A stretch of DNA of 64,000 nt from Aphidius gifuensis. Taxonomy: Eukaryota > Arthropoda > Insecta > Hymenoptera > Braconidae. Each line of letters starts with the position of its first letter. The stretch's first letter is position 1. The stretch is from contig NC_057793.1 of the NCBI RefSeq assembly GCF_014905175.1, positions 1,922,001-1,986,000 of the forward strand. Reading direction: 5' to 3'. The notes beneath the pieces were generated by a model. It searched no databases. It was not told the origin of the DNA and saw only the letters and a program-made list of their open reading frames with translations. The translations under genes were made by a program, and so were the position numbers. This document shows positions 1 to 11,180 of the stretch, in pieces.

Positions 1-1852
1 TTAATTTATTACCGCTCGTCACAAGTACAATGCATAACTGTTGATAATCCCCAATTAAATAATCCATAACGTGTTTCAAATGATGGAATATAAAATGGAC
101 AAGCTTTATCATGACGTCGACAACAAGTATCAGCTTTACTAAAACCTCCTAAATTTGTATATTTTGTTGCACGATTACCTTTACCACACCATTGTGTACC
201 AGGTATCATAAATATATCACGTCTTTTTCTTCTTATTTTATGTACTTTTATTTTTTTTTTATTAACAATATTATTATTGTCCATATTTTTATCATTCCTG
301 TTTTTTTTTTTTTTTTCATATACATTAAATTAATCGTCAATTATTAATTGTTAATTCACAGTTTAAAATAATAAAATATAAATATTAAATTTAATTAGCT
401 AATTAAAAATAGATAAATATAGAAAATATAAATTCTCAAATATTTTATTATTTTTAAACTGTGTATTATCAATTAAAATTATTATTTTCAACTATTAATA
501 ATTACCTTTGATCACAGCCACAATGACTCAATGTAAATGGCATGTAATTCCAAAAATTATAACGTTGTGAAAATGGTGGTATTGAACGACAACAATGATC
601 ATGACGTCTACAACATCTGTCAACATTATATAGTCCACCTAAATCTTTATATGATGATGCTGTTCTATGTGGACCACACCATTTAGTACCAGGTGCAATA
701 ACCATTTGTTGTAAACTTCTTTCACTTCGTCTATAATAATTTAATAAAATTCATTAATTTCATTTACCAATAATTATATTTAGAATAATTTTTTTTATTA
801 CCTGTGTTTTATTTCATTTTTAATCATAATATTTGATTCAAGCTTTTTACATTTTGCTATTATTGATGGTATTGATGTAATCCAATTTGCTATTTTATTT
901 ATTTTATTATTTGTAATGCTGCTATTACTATTTAATTCTTCACAAATATTATTTCCATTTGAATTTGATTTTAGGCATTCTGTTAGATTGTTATTTTCAT
1001 AAATTAATTGTAAATTTTCACCACTTTTTATAGACACTTCTCTCAGTGCTATACTTGTGTTTCTGTAAGAAATAAATTCATTAATAATTTAAATAGCTGT
1101 AGGAAAGTATTGGGAGTTGTAAACTATCGAAATATTTCGATTGTCAAAAACAGTAAGAAGAACATTATCAACAGATGACTATTAATTTTACGAGCTTTTT
1201 TTTTTCGTTTTATTTTCTCAACTATTATCTTCTTTTGATGATTAAGTTACGGTAGATTAAATACTACTCTTCACTAATTCTGTGATTGATCATTTTTATC
1301 TATACAACAATGGATTGTTTTTGAAAAATAAAAAAACAAATTATTTGTTTTATAAATGAAGCTCTTTTTCTGCTTTTGATTTCGATATTTTTTTTTTTTT
1401 CCTGCGCTTTTTGAATTGGGAAAAAAAAAAAGCTTTTTGAGGTATTTGAATTTTTCAAGTTTGGTGAAAGCTTGTGGTGAGGATTTACTTGTAAAATCTC
1501 CGTGAGAAATAAAACAGATGATAAAGAAACTACCTTAATGTTAAAAAAAAAATCACAAATGAATGAAAAATAGACAAAATGAATTTTTAAACTTTTTAGA
1601 AAAATATTTTAATTAAATTTTAAGAGATTTATGTATTGTTTTTTTTTACCCCATATTTATGATTGTTTCACGTGCACATATTCCCTGCCATTTAATTGTT
1701 CTTTCAATTTCATCATTGTTTATTTTAGTTATCACAAAATTATGATAATTATTTGTTAAATTTAAAAATTGACAATTAATTTTATTTGTCAGTAATATAA
1801 ACAATACAATCACCACACTTTTATTCACAATAATCAAATTATTATAAAACAT
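1..1852 (-). CDS. Secreted group III (bee-venom-type) phospholipase A2, 3' end outside the window
   Basis: Group III PLA2 enzymes hydrolyse the sn-2 ester of phospholipids using Ca2+ and a His-Asp dyad, usually after secretion. Visible exons on the minus strand are 1650-1852, 802-1062, 506-730 and 13-297. Exon 1 starts at ATG 1852 with a hydrophobic signal peptide (about residues 1-27, ending near INC). Exon 2 is a Ser/Asn-rich propeptide. Exons 506-730 and 13-297 each encode the family core: PGTxWCG (Ca2+ loop), YxxLGG, CCRRHD (catalytic His-Asp) and HCxCD. Splice phases agree throughout (2/1 at every junction, 2 at the exit at base 13). The C-terminal exons lie left of base 1. Whether both catalytic exons enter one mRNA or are alternatives cannot be seen. 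The venom or physiological role is unknown. Family assignment is firm; gene structure is my reconstruction. Confidence 0.85.
13..297 (-). CDS. PLA2 catalytic exon, copy b
   Basis: This 285-bp exon is bounded by acceptor AG at 298-299 and donor GT at 11-12. Entry and exit phases are identical to copy a. It has a longer Asn/Lys/Arg-rich front with RRKRR before the PGTQWCG Ca2+ loop, then CCRRHDKAC and HCTCD. The spacing after the catalytic HD is one residue longer than in copy a (HDKAC against HDHC). It could be a mutually exclusive exon, a serial second catalytic unit, or part of a tandem gene whose own 5' exons are missing. No other signal-peptide exon is seen between 297 and 506. Confidence 0.75.
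506..730 (-). CDS. PLA2 catalytic exon, copy a
   Basis: This 225-bp exon is bounded by acceptor AG at 731-732 and donor GT at 504-505. It enters with one base of a codon and leaves with two. It encodes a basic R-S-E-R site just before PGTKWCG, then CCRRHDHC with the catalytic His and Asp, and HCGCD. The R-x-x-R site resembles a proprotein-convertase cleavage site and would release the mature enzyme close to where bee-venom PLA2 starts. The length is divisible by three, so skipping or inclusion keeps the frame. Confidence 0.8.
1126..1141. repeat. 16-bp perfect palindrome in PLA2 intron 1
   Basis: ATCGAAATATTTCGAT reads the same on both strands. It lies in the intron between the signal-peptide exon and the propeptide exon. 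No known factor site is assigned; it may be chance in AT-rich DNA. Confidence 0.5.
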
Positions 1853-4800
1853 TTTACAAAAAAATAAAAATATTATTTTAATTATAAATAAAACTCACTT
1901 ATTTTCATTAAAATAAATAAATAAAATAACCAATTAATTTACTGTAATAATTTAAATAAATACATAAACCTAATTATTTATTTTTTTTTCATTTATAAAT
2001 TGTTTAAATAAATTTATAATAATAAAAATATAAAAAATTTAAAAAAATAGAATTTATTGTAAATTTCAAATTCAAATAATTGATATTGTTGGTAAAAATT
2101 TTTTAAATTCACAATGAGGTAACTTTTACAACCCCCTTTAAAAAGTAAAAGAAAAAAAAAAATTTTAAAACTGAGTAAGTTAAGCTCACTGGTTATCCAG
2201 TCAAAAAGCATTCAGTGAATAAGTGAGAAAAATACGAGAACGAGTCGTTCAATTCGAATCCCAGAACATTTTAGCCCCACTACATTTATTTCTCCTTCTT
2301 TCCTTTTTATTATTATTTAGTTTTTTATTTTTTAATTCATTTTTTACAACCCCCCCTTTGGTCCCTCTTTGAATATATCTCGAATCGTGGTGTCTGCTTT
2401 GGCAAATCCAATCCCCCCTCTCTATATATTTCTCATTTACGTTTTCATCATTTTCCTTCCTGATACAAGGTACAAATTTTTTTTATTTTTTTTTTTTTTT
2501 ACCTCAATTTTTATGACACATAGATTTGATGAAATTTTTTTTTTATTATCTCATAAATTTATATTTTTATTGTTAATTTAAAAAAAGAAATAAATTTTTT
2601 TTTTTTCAAATATTTTTTAAATTAAAATTAAATTTATCAATTTTTTTTTTTTTTTATTTTTGTAATTACGATATTTTTTAATGATTAATTTTTTTTTTTA
2701 TTAATAAAAATTTTCATTTATTGTTTAATTTTGCAGATAAATTTTTCTTTTGATTAAAAATCATATGAAATTTTTTTTGTGATTGATTAATTCTCATGAA
2801 AAAAAAATAAATAAAAATAATTTTTTAACATATGCAAGAATATTTATATTTTATTATTATTGAGATAGTAGTTATTTTGATACGTGTCCCCAGTGTCTCT
2901 TGAGAATACAACAAATAAATTTATGTCTATGAAAGACATGGTACATCAAGTCGTAACATTTAGCCCTTTTAGTCATTTACCTTCTCCCTTTTGTCACTTA
3001 ATGTCCTGTATTCCCTCACATGATACACCCGATATTACACATATAGATCAAAGATAAAATTATTTAATGTAAATACATTTATTTTACACGTCAAACTGTA
3101 TAAAAATTTTTTTTTTTAAATTCATTTTTTGATTATGAAAAATCATAAAAACTTTAATTATTATTTTTCCTTGTTATTCTTCTTTTTTGATATGATTTTT
3201 TTCTTTCATTTTTTTATCATTCAGTCAACTTGGGAAGATCATCCCGGTCAAATGATTATAATGATTAAAAATTTACTCAAAAATATTCACGTCAATGAAT
3301 TATTTTTAAATTAACACATTAATCATCAACATTAATTATAAAAATTTAATTTTTTCAATTATTTTTTCTTCCTTCTTTTTTATATTTAAGACTTTTTATT
3401 TTTGATGAACTTGTAACGTCAATTGGCAAACTTCCAAGATCCGATATGGTCGGTTTTTTTTTTTTAATTTAATTTTTTTTTTTTTTTAAACGCGTTCAAG
3501 AGGAACCACAGAGATAAACTTTTGTTTGTCTGGAACTCGGATTCGCTGGGTTGCAGCAAACATACGGGTAATTGATTACTTTGCATTTTAAAAAAAATAA
3601 ATTTAATTATTATAATTATTTTGTTGATATAATATTTTAATTAATTATTAGCTTTTTACTCATGTGAGTATTTTTTTTTATTCGTCATCAATTCATTATA
3701 AATATCGAAATAAATTTTTTAATTGTCAATTAATTATTTTACAAGTTAATTAGGTTTTTAAATATTTTAAAATTTAATTTTTGTCATGATTAGATTTATC
3801 AAGTGTCAAATGATAATTGGGTATCTTTATTTTCTCACCTGTTAAGGTATATATAGATAGAAAAAATTTCTAAGGGACAAAAATAAAATCAAGATTTCGA
3901 TTTTTTTTTTCTTTTACCTCCTGGGTTTATTTCGATGACTCAAAGGTAAAAATTTATATGTTTTTTTATATTTTTATGGGGGAGGTGACTGAGATATCTC
4001 AAGGAATTTCTTGAGGGTTTCTCATCCCATTCAAATATTTATAAAAAAAACCGTTAAAATTAATTAGCCAGTCCAAATAAAATCCCATAAATATATTTAT
4101 TATTTTTTTTTATTTCTGTAAATGATTAAAAGTAAAATAAAAATAAAAACAGTTACATATTATTTGTCGGTATTGATAACTCAATATTATTTTATCTTAA
4201 TTTACCAAAAATCTATGAATAATAATTTTAAATATTAATAAAAAAAAATAATAATTCAATTTCGAAAATATTAAGTTTTCTATAGAAAATATATTTTTTC
4301 GAATTTTAAAACAAGTAAATATGTGATTTCTATATTTATTTTTTTTATTTCTTTTCAATTGAAAGGTAAATAATTTTATTGTAATAAGTAAATTATTGAA
4401 AAAAAATATTAAATACTTGGTTTTATATATTTTTTTGTTGAGTGAGTGTCGTTTATAACAGTACATGACTTGAAGAACCCTCAAGTTTTAGAACCCCAAA
4501 TACAATTGAGTGCCCCTTGAATATAATTTAGCATTTATATACCTATATATATTTTTTTTTTTCATTCTATTTTTCTACTATTATCATTATTATTATGATT
4601 ATTCTTTTTATCCTGAAAACCTGTCGTAACTTTGTGTTGAATGGGGAGTACAATAGAAAATGCCATTTTCACAATTCAGCTATTCTCACCTTGTTAGTTT
4701 CCACTCGACACGATATTTCTTTTCTTGAAAAAAAAAAAGAAAATAAATTATAAGAGAGAACCGTTGACTTTTCTTATTCATTTTCTTTTGTAAGTTTAAT

Positions 4801-7794
4801 TCTTGATAAAATTTTATGGACATTGAAAAGGCGGTCAATGAAAAAAGACCATTGACAATTAAAATTTCGACAGATGTTTATTCAATCATCGTTGAAATTT
4901 TTATTTTATTATTTTTTTTTTACATCGATTAATTGTTGCAATTGTTTATGCTTTTTCTTGGTCTAATGATGTAATAAAAGATCATCAGTTGATGCCCAAA
5001 ATAATATCGTTTGTCTAGAAAAAAAAAAATGTTAAAAAAAAAAAAAGTTTTAGATATTTGACATCGTAAAAATTCTAAACTCTCTGCCAACACATAAATT
5101 GGCACAATTCCTAGAAAAAAAAAACGAAATGAATAAAAGAAAATTAAATAAATGAAAAATAAAAAAAAAAAATTAAACAATCTGCCTGAAATTCATGGCA
5201 TTATTAATAGGACTAATAGAAATCACCAGCTGTTGACCTAAATAAAATTTTTTTTTTCATCAATTTTTTTCAAATTAAATATTGTATAGAAAAAAAAAAT
5301 TATAATCGGCAAAATAGCTTTATTGTTTAAGCAATAATAATAAATAAAAAATTATTTTTTTTCATCATTAATTTTTTTCAAAATTACAATTTTTAAGCTG
5401 TACTTCAGACATTGCTATTTTTTTTTTTTTTTATAATTGTTGTACTAAGTGCAAAATTACATAATTTTATAAAGGGGTTGAAAATAATTTATATTTTTTC
5501 ATCCCTTATATGACCTAGCCACTTTGTAAAATTCAAATTGACAAGAAAAAAATTTTACAAGTATAAAATGGAGTAAAAATTGTGATGGGGCATTTAAAGA
5601 AAAAAAAAAAAAAATGAGCTTAATGGTGAAGATTATTTGACGATAAGTAGATACTCATCTTAATGGATTTTTTTTCTTTTTTAAAGGGGATGATGTTTAT
5701 TTATGTGCAAATGATCAAAGTAAATTTCCCAGTGAATTTCCCAAGTGAATATTACAAAAAGCATTATTAATATTTGGTGTCGAATCAAATACATGCAAAT
5801 AATTTTTTTTTTTATTTACAATAATTTTTTAATGCACTGATAAATATTTATAATGAAAATAAAAAATATTATTATTTAAATTATTTATTTGACAAAGAGT
5901 TGTAGTCAAAAAAAAAATATGGAAATTTATTGTTTTATTTGTATTTTTATCAAGAATATATTCATTGTTTTTATTTGATTTATTTTGAATAAATTAATGT
6001 TATTTATTACGATAGAAAAATCAACGGGTGGTTATTAAAATATAAACCTATAATTTTATATACTTTTTTTTAATATCAAAAATGATATTTTTAAAATTTA
6101 ATTTATCTCTTTTTTGACAAGATATATTGTGTATTTTTATTATTATTTTTTTAAAAAAAAGAGATGTGTCAAAATGAATTGATTTTATTGGTGAAAGTTA
6201 AGAGAAACAGTCTAAAAATAAAAAAAAGGAAAAAAAAATATACATTCATTGTCAATGAAGAATAATGGAATACAAAAAAATAAAAAAATTTTTAAAAAAG
6301 TAAAAATAAAGTGATGATATGTCTGAAGGACAAAAAAAACCACCTGTTATCTTGAAAAAAAAAAAAGCTCCTTTTTGTAATACTATCATGTATTTATTAA
6401 TAATTTTAAATAAAAATTTCTTTTTTTCTATTTAAAAATGAATAAATAAAATATGAATTAGCTTTATTTTATTATTTCATTAAAATATATAAATAAAATA
6501 TATTTATCATTAATTTAAAAAAAAAAAAAAAATTGTATTATTTGTAAAAAATAACAAATTGCAACACGATGCATTTCACTTCACATGATAATTGATACAT
6601 TACAAATGATTCAATTGGGAATACTGAAAAATCGTTGAGGGGAATATACTGGTTATTTTTAGGGGTCGAAATCGGATGATTTTATATATTTTTTTTTTTC
6701 ATTCGACGATGGCCATGACACTCGGTATCGCCTTTACGCTTCGCTACCTACATGCTCCATTTTCCTTCAACCCCCTAACACCACCCCCTCAACAGAAAAA
6801 AAAAAAAAGAATTAAATAAAACTGGAAAAAATAGTAAAATGACAAAAAAAAAGAAAATAAAAAAATCAACCCCTCATGTCTCGTCAGTAGACTCATTCAG
6901 AGTCTATTGGTTTTCTATTTTTTCTCCCTCAAATTCAACAGAATGAAAATTAACAATAAACACAATAATAATAAATAAAAATTATATACTTTTTTTTGTT
7001 GTGTTAATCTGATGTGTTAACAACAGAAATAAATATGTAACGTGGCTAGACTTTGCTGGGCTTTTAGCAACACTCAAAGTGGCTCTAATTTTTTTTAAAT
7101 TAAATTTTTTTTTTCCACGTAGAAATTTTTCAATGATTATATTTTTTTTATCTTGGTTTTGATTTTTTTTTTCTCTGGAGAAATTATGTGAATATAAAAA
7201 GATTGTCGATGACATAATTCTTGAATGAATTTTTTAGCAGATGGCATATTGCCAATTTTTTTTTTCTATCATTTAGATTTACTTTTTTCTAAAATTTATA
7301 TTTTTATTTATAACCCTGAAGATTTACGGATTATTTAAATAATTTTTTTAACTTGGTTTTATGATTTATCAACTATCTAACAAGTTTTGTTGATAAAAAT
7401 TTAGAATAAATTTTAAAGAAGAAATGTTTTTTTAGTTTAAAAATAAAAAGACAATTATTAAGTTATTTTTTTTTAAATTTATTAGTCATCTTGGTTTTTT
7501 TCTTTATTTTTTATGTCGATAAAATCAGATGTTTCTAATGGAATATTATAAAAATTAAATTCTCTTAATGATTATTAAATAAATATTCTAAAGTTTTTTT
7601 TTATATAAAAATATTTTTTAAATTACTCTGAGGATCCTGCCTCTATTAAATTAATTTTTTTTTAAGTTTAATGTTTTAAATAACTATAAATAATAAACTG
7701 CTTTTCTTTTTTAAATTGATGAAAAATATTAATGACTTTTAGAGTGCCAGCAAAAGTAAAAATAAATCATCAAACTTTTTACCAATGAAGAAAA
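1853..7794. other. Gene-poor AT-rich stretch, about 5.9 kb
   Basis: I see no credible coding exon here. Open frames are short and made of Phe/Lys/Ile from A/T runs. Small patches of higher GC stand out at about 2225-2290, 2345-2460, 3490-3570 and 6700-6800. The last includes a C-rich run, so G-rich on the minus strand. These could be promoters or 5' exons of the flanking gene, but nothing ties them to a transcript. Confidence 0.5.
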
Positions 7795-8819
7795 TTAAAC
7801 TCTTGGTCTCCTGAATAAAGAATAAAATAAAAATTATTATTACCAAGTTTTTTCAATTTTTTAAATTAATATTTTATAATTTTAATAATTGTACTTACAA
7901 GTTATAACGCTCACAAGAAGCTGAACGTGTTACAATAGTTTTTTCTGATTTTTTGGTTTTATTATTTTCTTTTCCTTTTATATTTTTCACAATTTTATTA
8001 TCATTTGATTTTTTTGGTGTTTTATTACTTTTTTTATTTTTTATTAATAAAAAATTTTCATTTTCCTTGTCATGTTTATGTGATCTTGTTGTTTTTTGTG
8101 GTTTATTCAAATTATCATTTTTAGTTCCATAATTTTTAGATATTTTTTTATTTGAATTATCATTTTCTTCTTTTTCTTTTTCATTTTTATTTTCATTTTC
8201 ATTCTCTTCCTCTTGCTCTTCTTCTTCTTCATCATCATCATCATTTTCATAAGTATACAACAACATGGTTTCTTCAAATGTTACATGTCTTGTATCAGTA
8301 TGAATTTCGAGATCAAATGAATCATCATGAATAGAAAATATACGTTTGCAATTGACAGAAGATTGCTCATCACTATTCATTAAAAATGTTTCATCATGCA
8401 TATTGGAAGCATCAATGTCATGATCATCTACTAACAAAGAGACTGAGACACTAATATCATTTACATTGACAAAATTTATATCATGCATATTGTCAGCATC
8501 TTTATCATTTTGTGCAATATCAATTTTTCCATTATTAAAAAGATGATCAACATTAATTAACTTATCATTTATATCATCATCAATCAATTTAAACATCAAT
8601 AATTTTTTTTCTTCAATATAATCCTCAAATATAGAAAAAATTTGTCTAGCATTTTTCACATCCAGATCTTTTTTCATTAATAAACACATTTTATCCACTG
8701 AAGCTTTAAATTCAGTGATTAATTCATCTTTTTCATCATCTATCAAAAATAAAAGTATTATTAATTATTTTATTTATCAATAAATATATTATTTATTTAT
8801 AAATAAATTACGTACCCAT
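7795..8819 (-). CDS. Acidic then lysine/asparagine-rich protein of unknown function
   Basis: I do not recognise this protein. Coding exons are 8816-8819 (only ATGG, before a GTACGTAA donor), 7900-8739 and 7795-7810. The middle exon has no ATG in its own frame near its 5' end. Joining the four-base exon gives M-D-D-E-K-D-E-L. At the other end a consensus donor (AACTT/GTAAGT) overlaps an in-frame stop; splicing to the acceptor before 7810 gives a C-terminus ending YNLRPRV. The first roughly 65 residues look helical and charged, the centre is Asp/His/Asn-rich with an almost pure Asp/Glu run, and the C-terminal third is Lys/Asn/Ser-rich with no transmembrane segment. This suggests a disordered nuclear or chromatin-associated protein, but function is not inferable. 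The short terminal exons are predictions. Confidence 0.6.
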
Positions 8820-11180
8820 TTTTTTTTTTTTTTTTTTATCAATGTCATCTAACCTCAAATCAACTTAAACCTCAATATAAATCTCAATTGTCAATTAAAT
8901 AATTAACTATAAAAATTTTCTTCAAAATTTAATCACACTTAATGTCTTTAATTTTTAATGATTTATTTAATTTAACAATTTATTAACAAAAAAAAGAGAC
9001 AAAATTTTGCTCCATAAATTTTTCCAAATTTTTCAACAGAAAAAAAATGCTTTTATTTGAATATGTGTTAGAATGATTAAATAGAATTATTCGGAAATAC
9101 ATGTATAAACCAATGTAAACACTCAACAATGTATTGAATTTGTTTATCGAATTTTAATTGGTCAATATAAACACTGTATGAAAACCACGTGACTCATTGT
9201 CAAACAAAATAAACCAACAATTAAATTTTTACCGTAAAAACTCCATAAAATTTGCATAAAAAAAAAAAAAAAAAAATATAAACTTATTTATTGTTTATTA
9301 ATTTAAATTGTTATTAATTTTTAATAATCATGTTACAATTTTAAATAATATGAAAAAATAAAAATGGTTGATTGTGTGAGTTTTTTGTTGATAACAATGT
9401 TGCCACAACAAAAAAAATTAATGGACGCTGATATAAAAGTGTGTGTCCATTTTGATGGTCTCCCTCCAAAAACATTATTAAATTGGCAGGCTTGTTTTTT
9501 GGGTAGTTTACAAATAAAATGGCCGATACATTGAGGCTCTTATTTTGTATGTGAGGTGAATATCATAAAAAAAATTTTAATAATTACGATAATACAATTT
9601 TTTTTTTTTAAATAATAACAACAATATCATTCATCGTACAAACGACAAATAATTATCGTTTATTATTATTTAAATTATTAATACAACTACTGTATATTTA
9701 TTCATTTGTTTGAAACGATAATAACGACAATGCTGTGTTAAAAAAAATATTAAAAAAGGAAAAAAAAGAGAGGAAAAAAAAAAAAAAAAGAAAAAAAAAT
9801 GTTTGTGCGGGAGTGTCGCGTTACCAAGTAGGTAGAATAAGTCTTTATTTAAAAAAAAAAATTTTTTTTTTTTTTTTATTTTTTATTAATCTTTTTATTA
9901 TTATTAATTTGCGTTTTTTTTTTGTCATTTTTTTTTTTTTTTTTTATTTTTTAATCTCAAATCCCTCCATCACACTTGTGTGCCTGTGTAGAGAGTTGCC
10001 GTTGTGAGACGCCGCGATTCTCCAAAATTTCCCCCTCTCAATTTTAACAAAAAAAAAAAAAAGTAAATAAGTTTTAAAAAAATAAATAACAATAATACAT
10101 ATATAATCGCAATTTTTTATATGAAAAACAAATAATTAACAAGTGTCCAAAAAAAAGATTTAAAATTATTTTTCATAATTATAAAAAAAAATTATTAAAA
10201 AATAACGATAAAATACTCTCAACGTGGAGAAAAGTTAATAATTTTTTTTTTTTTTTTTTTACTTCATTTTTTTTCTCTTTCTTTTTCATATTAGAGTCGT
10301 GTGTCTGTGTTTCGTGGTATTGGTGTTACACTATTCTACTCCATTCTGCATCAACTTGCTGAATTTTAAAACACACACACATTATTATTTTTAAATATTA
10401 TTCTTTTTGTATATATTTTCAAAAAACATACTATTATTTACATTTGTTTATTTTTTTAATTAAAAAATATATTTTTATTAATTAATTAGTGATTTGAATT
10501 GAACAAAAATAAATTAAATACATTGGCAGTATTTTTTATTGAAGAAAAAAAAAAAACACCAGCTAATCAAAGAAAATTGAAATCAATTTAATGAAAGACA
10601 ATTAAACGTCCATTACGCATTTAAGGATAACTCGTAATAGTTTTAATTATTAATAAAATAATAATATAATAATAAAAAATAATAATAATAATAACGTTCC
10701 ATTGTGCAGTTTGTTGGTTAGGAGCAAGCAATAAACCCGCGAAATCCTAGAAGCCATAATAAAAGTTCATCATCATCATCATCATCGTCATCTGGAAGTT
10801 CAAAGGAATCAAATAATTGAAAAAAATATATATTCAAATATAAAATTTGATATTTTAATGATCAACAAGAGCTCAACAGATATGAAACCATCAAGGTGAA
10901 AAAAGAACAAAATAATAAAACGTGGAAATAGCAACAAAACAAAAAACAAACAAAAAACAAATAATAACTTTTAACCATCAACAAAAGTAAAGAAAAAAAT
11001 TGACTTTGCATTACAACAATAGTTGACGAAAAAAAAAGATAAATAGTTAAGAGAGAGAGTCCCTGTAAATAGGGACAGCGAGGGAGGTAATTTATTTGTG
11101 ATAAAAGTACATTAAAAATTATTAATCTGGAGCGTAACGGGTTCATTTATATAGATCAAGATCAATTAAAATATACGGAT
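8820..11180. promoter_or_regulatory. Divergent intergenic region between the acidic-protein gene and the zinc-finger gene
   Basis: The two genes point away from each other, so their promoters should lie here. About 9120-9210 holds an inverted CCAAT (ATTGG), two forkhead-like TAAACA motifs and CCACGTGACTCA, in which an E-box (CACGTG) runs into an AP-1-like TGACTCA. From about 10290 onward, richer sequence with CA and CAT repeats probably forms the zinc-finger gene's 5' leader. An apparent frame at 9735-10007 is a low-complexity artefact. No start site can be fixed. Confidence 0.4.

Noticed and set aside
2215..2290. tRNA-like TTCGAATCCC string
   Set aside because: No acceptor, D or anticodon stem can be paired around it.
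9735..10007. 90-codon frame in the zinc-finger gene's upstream region
   Set aside because: Made almost wholly of Lys and Phe from A and T runs, with no family resemblance.
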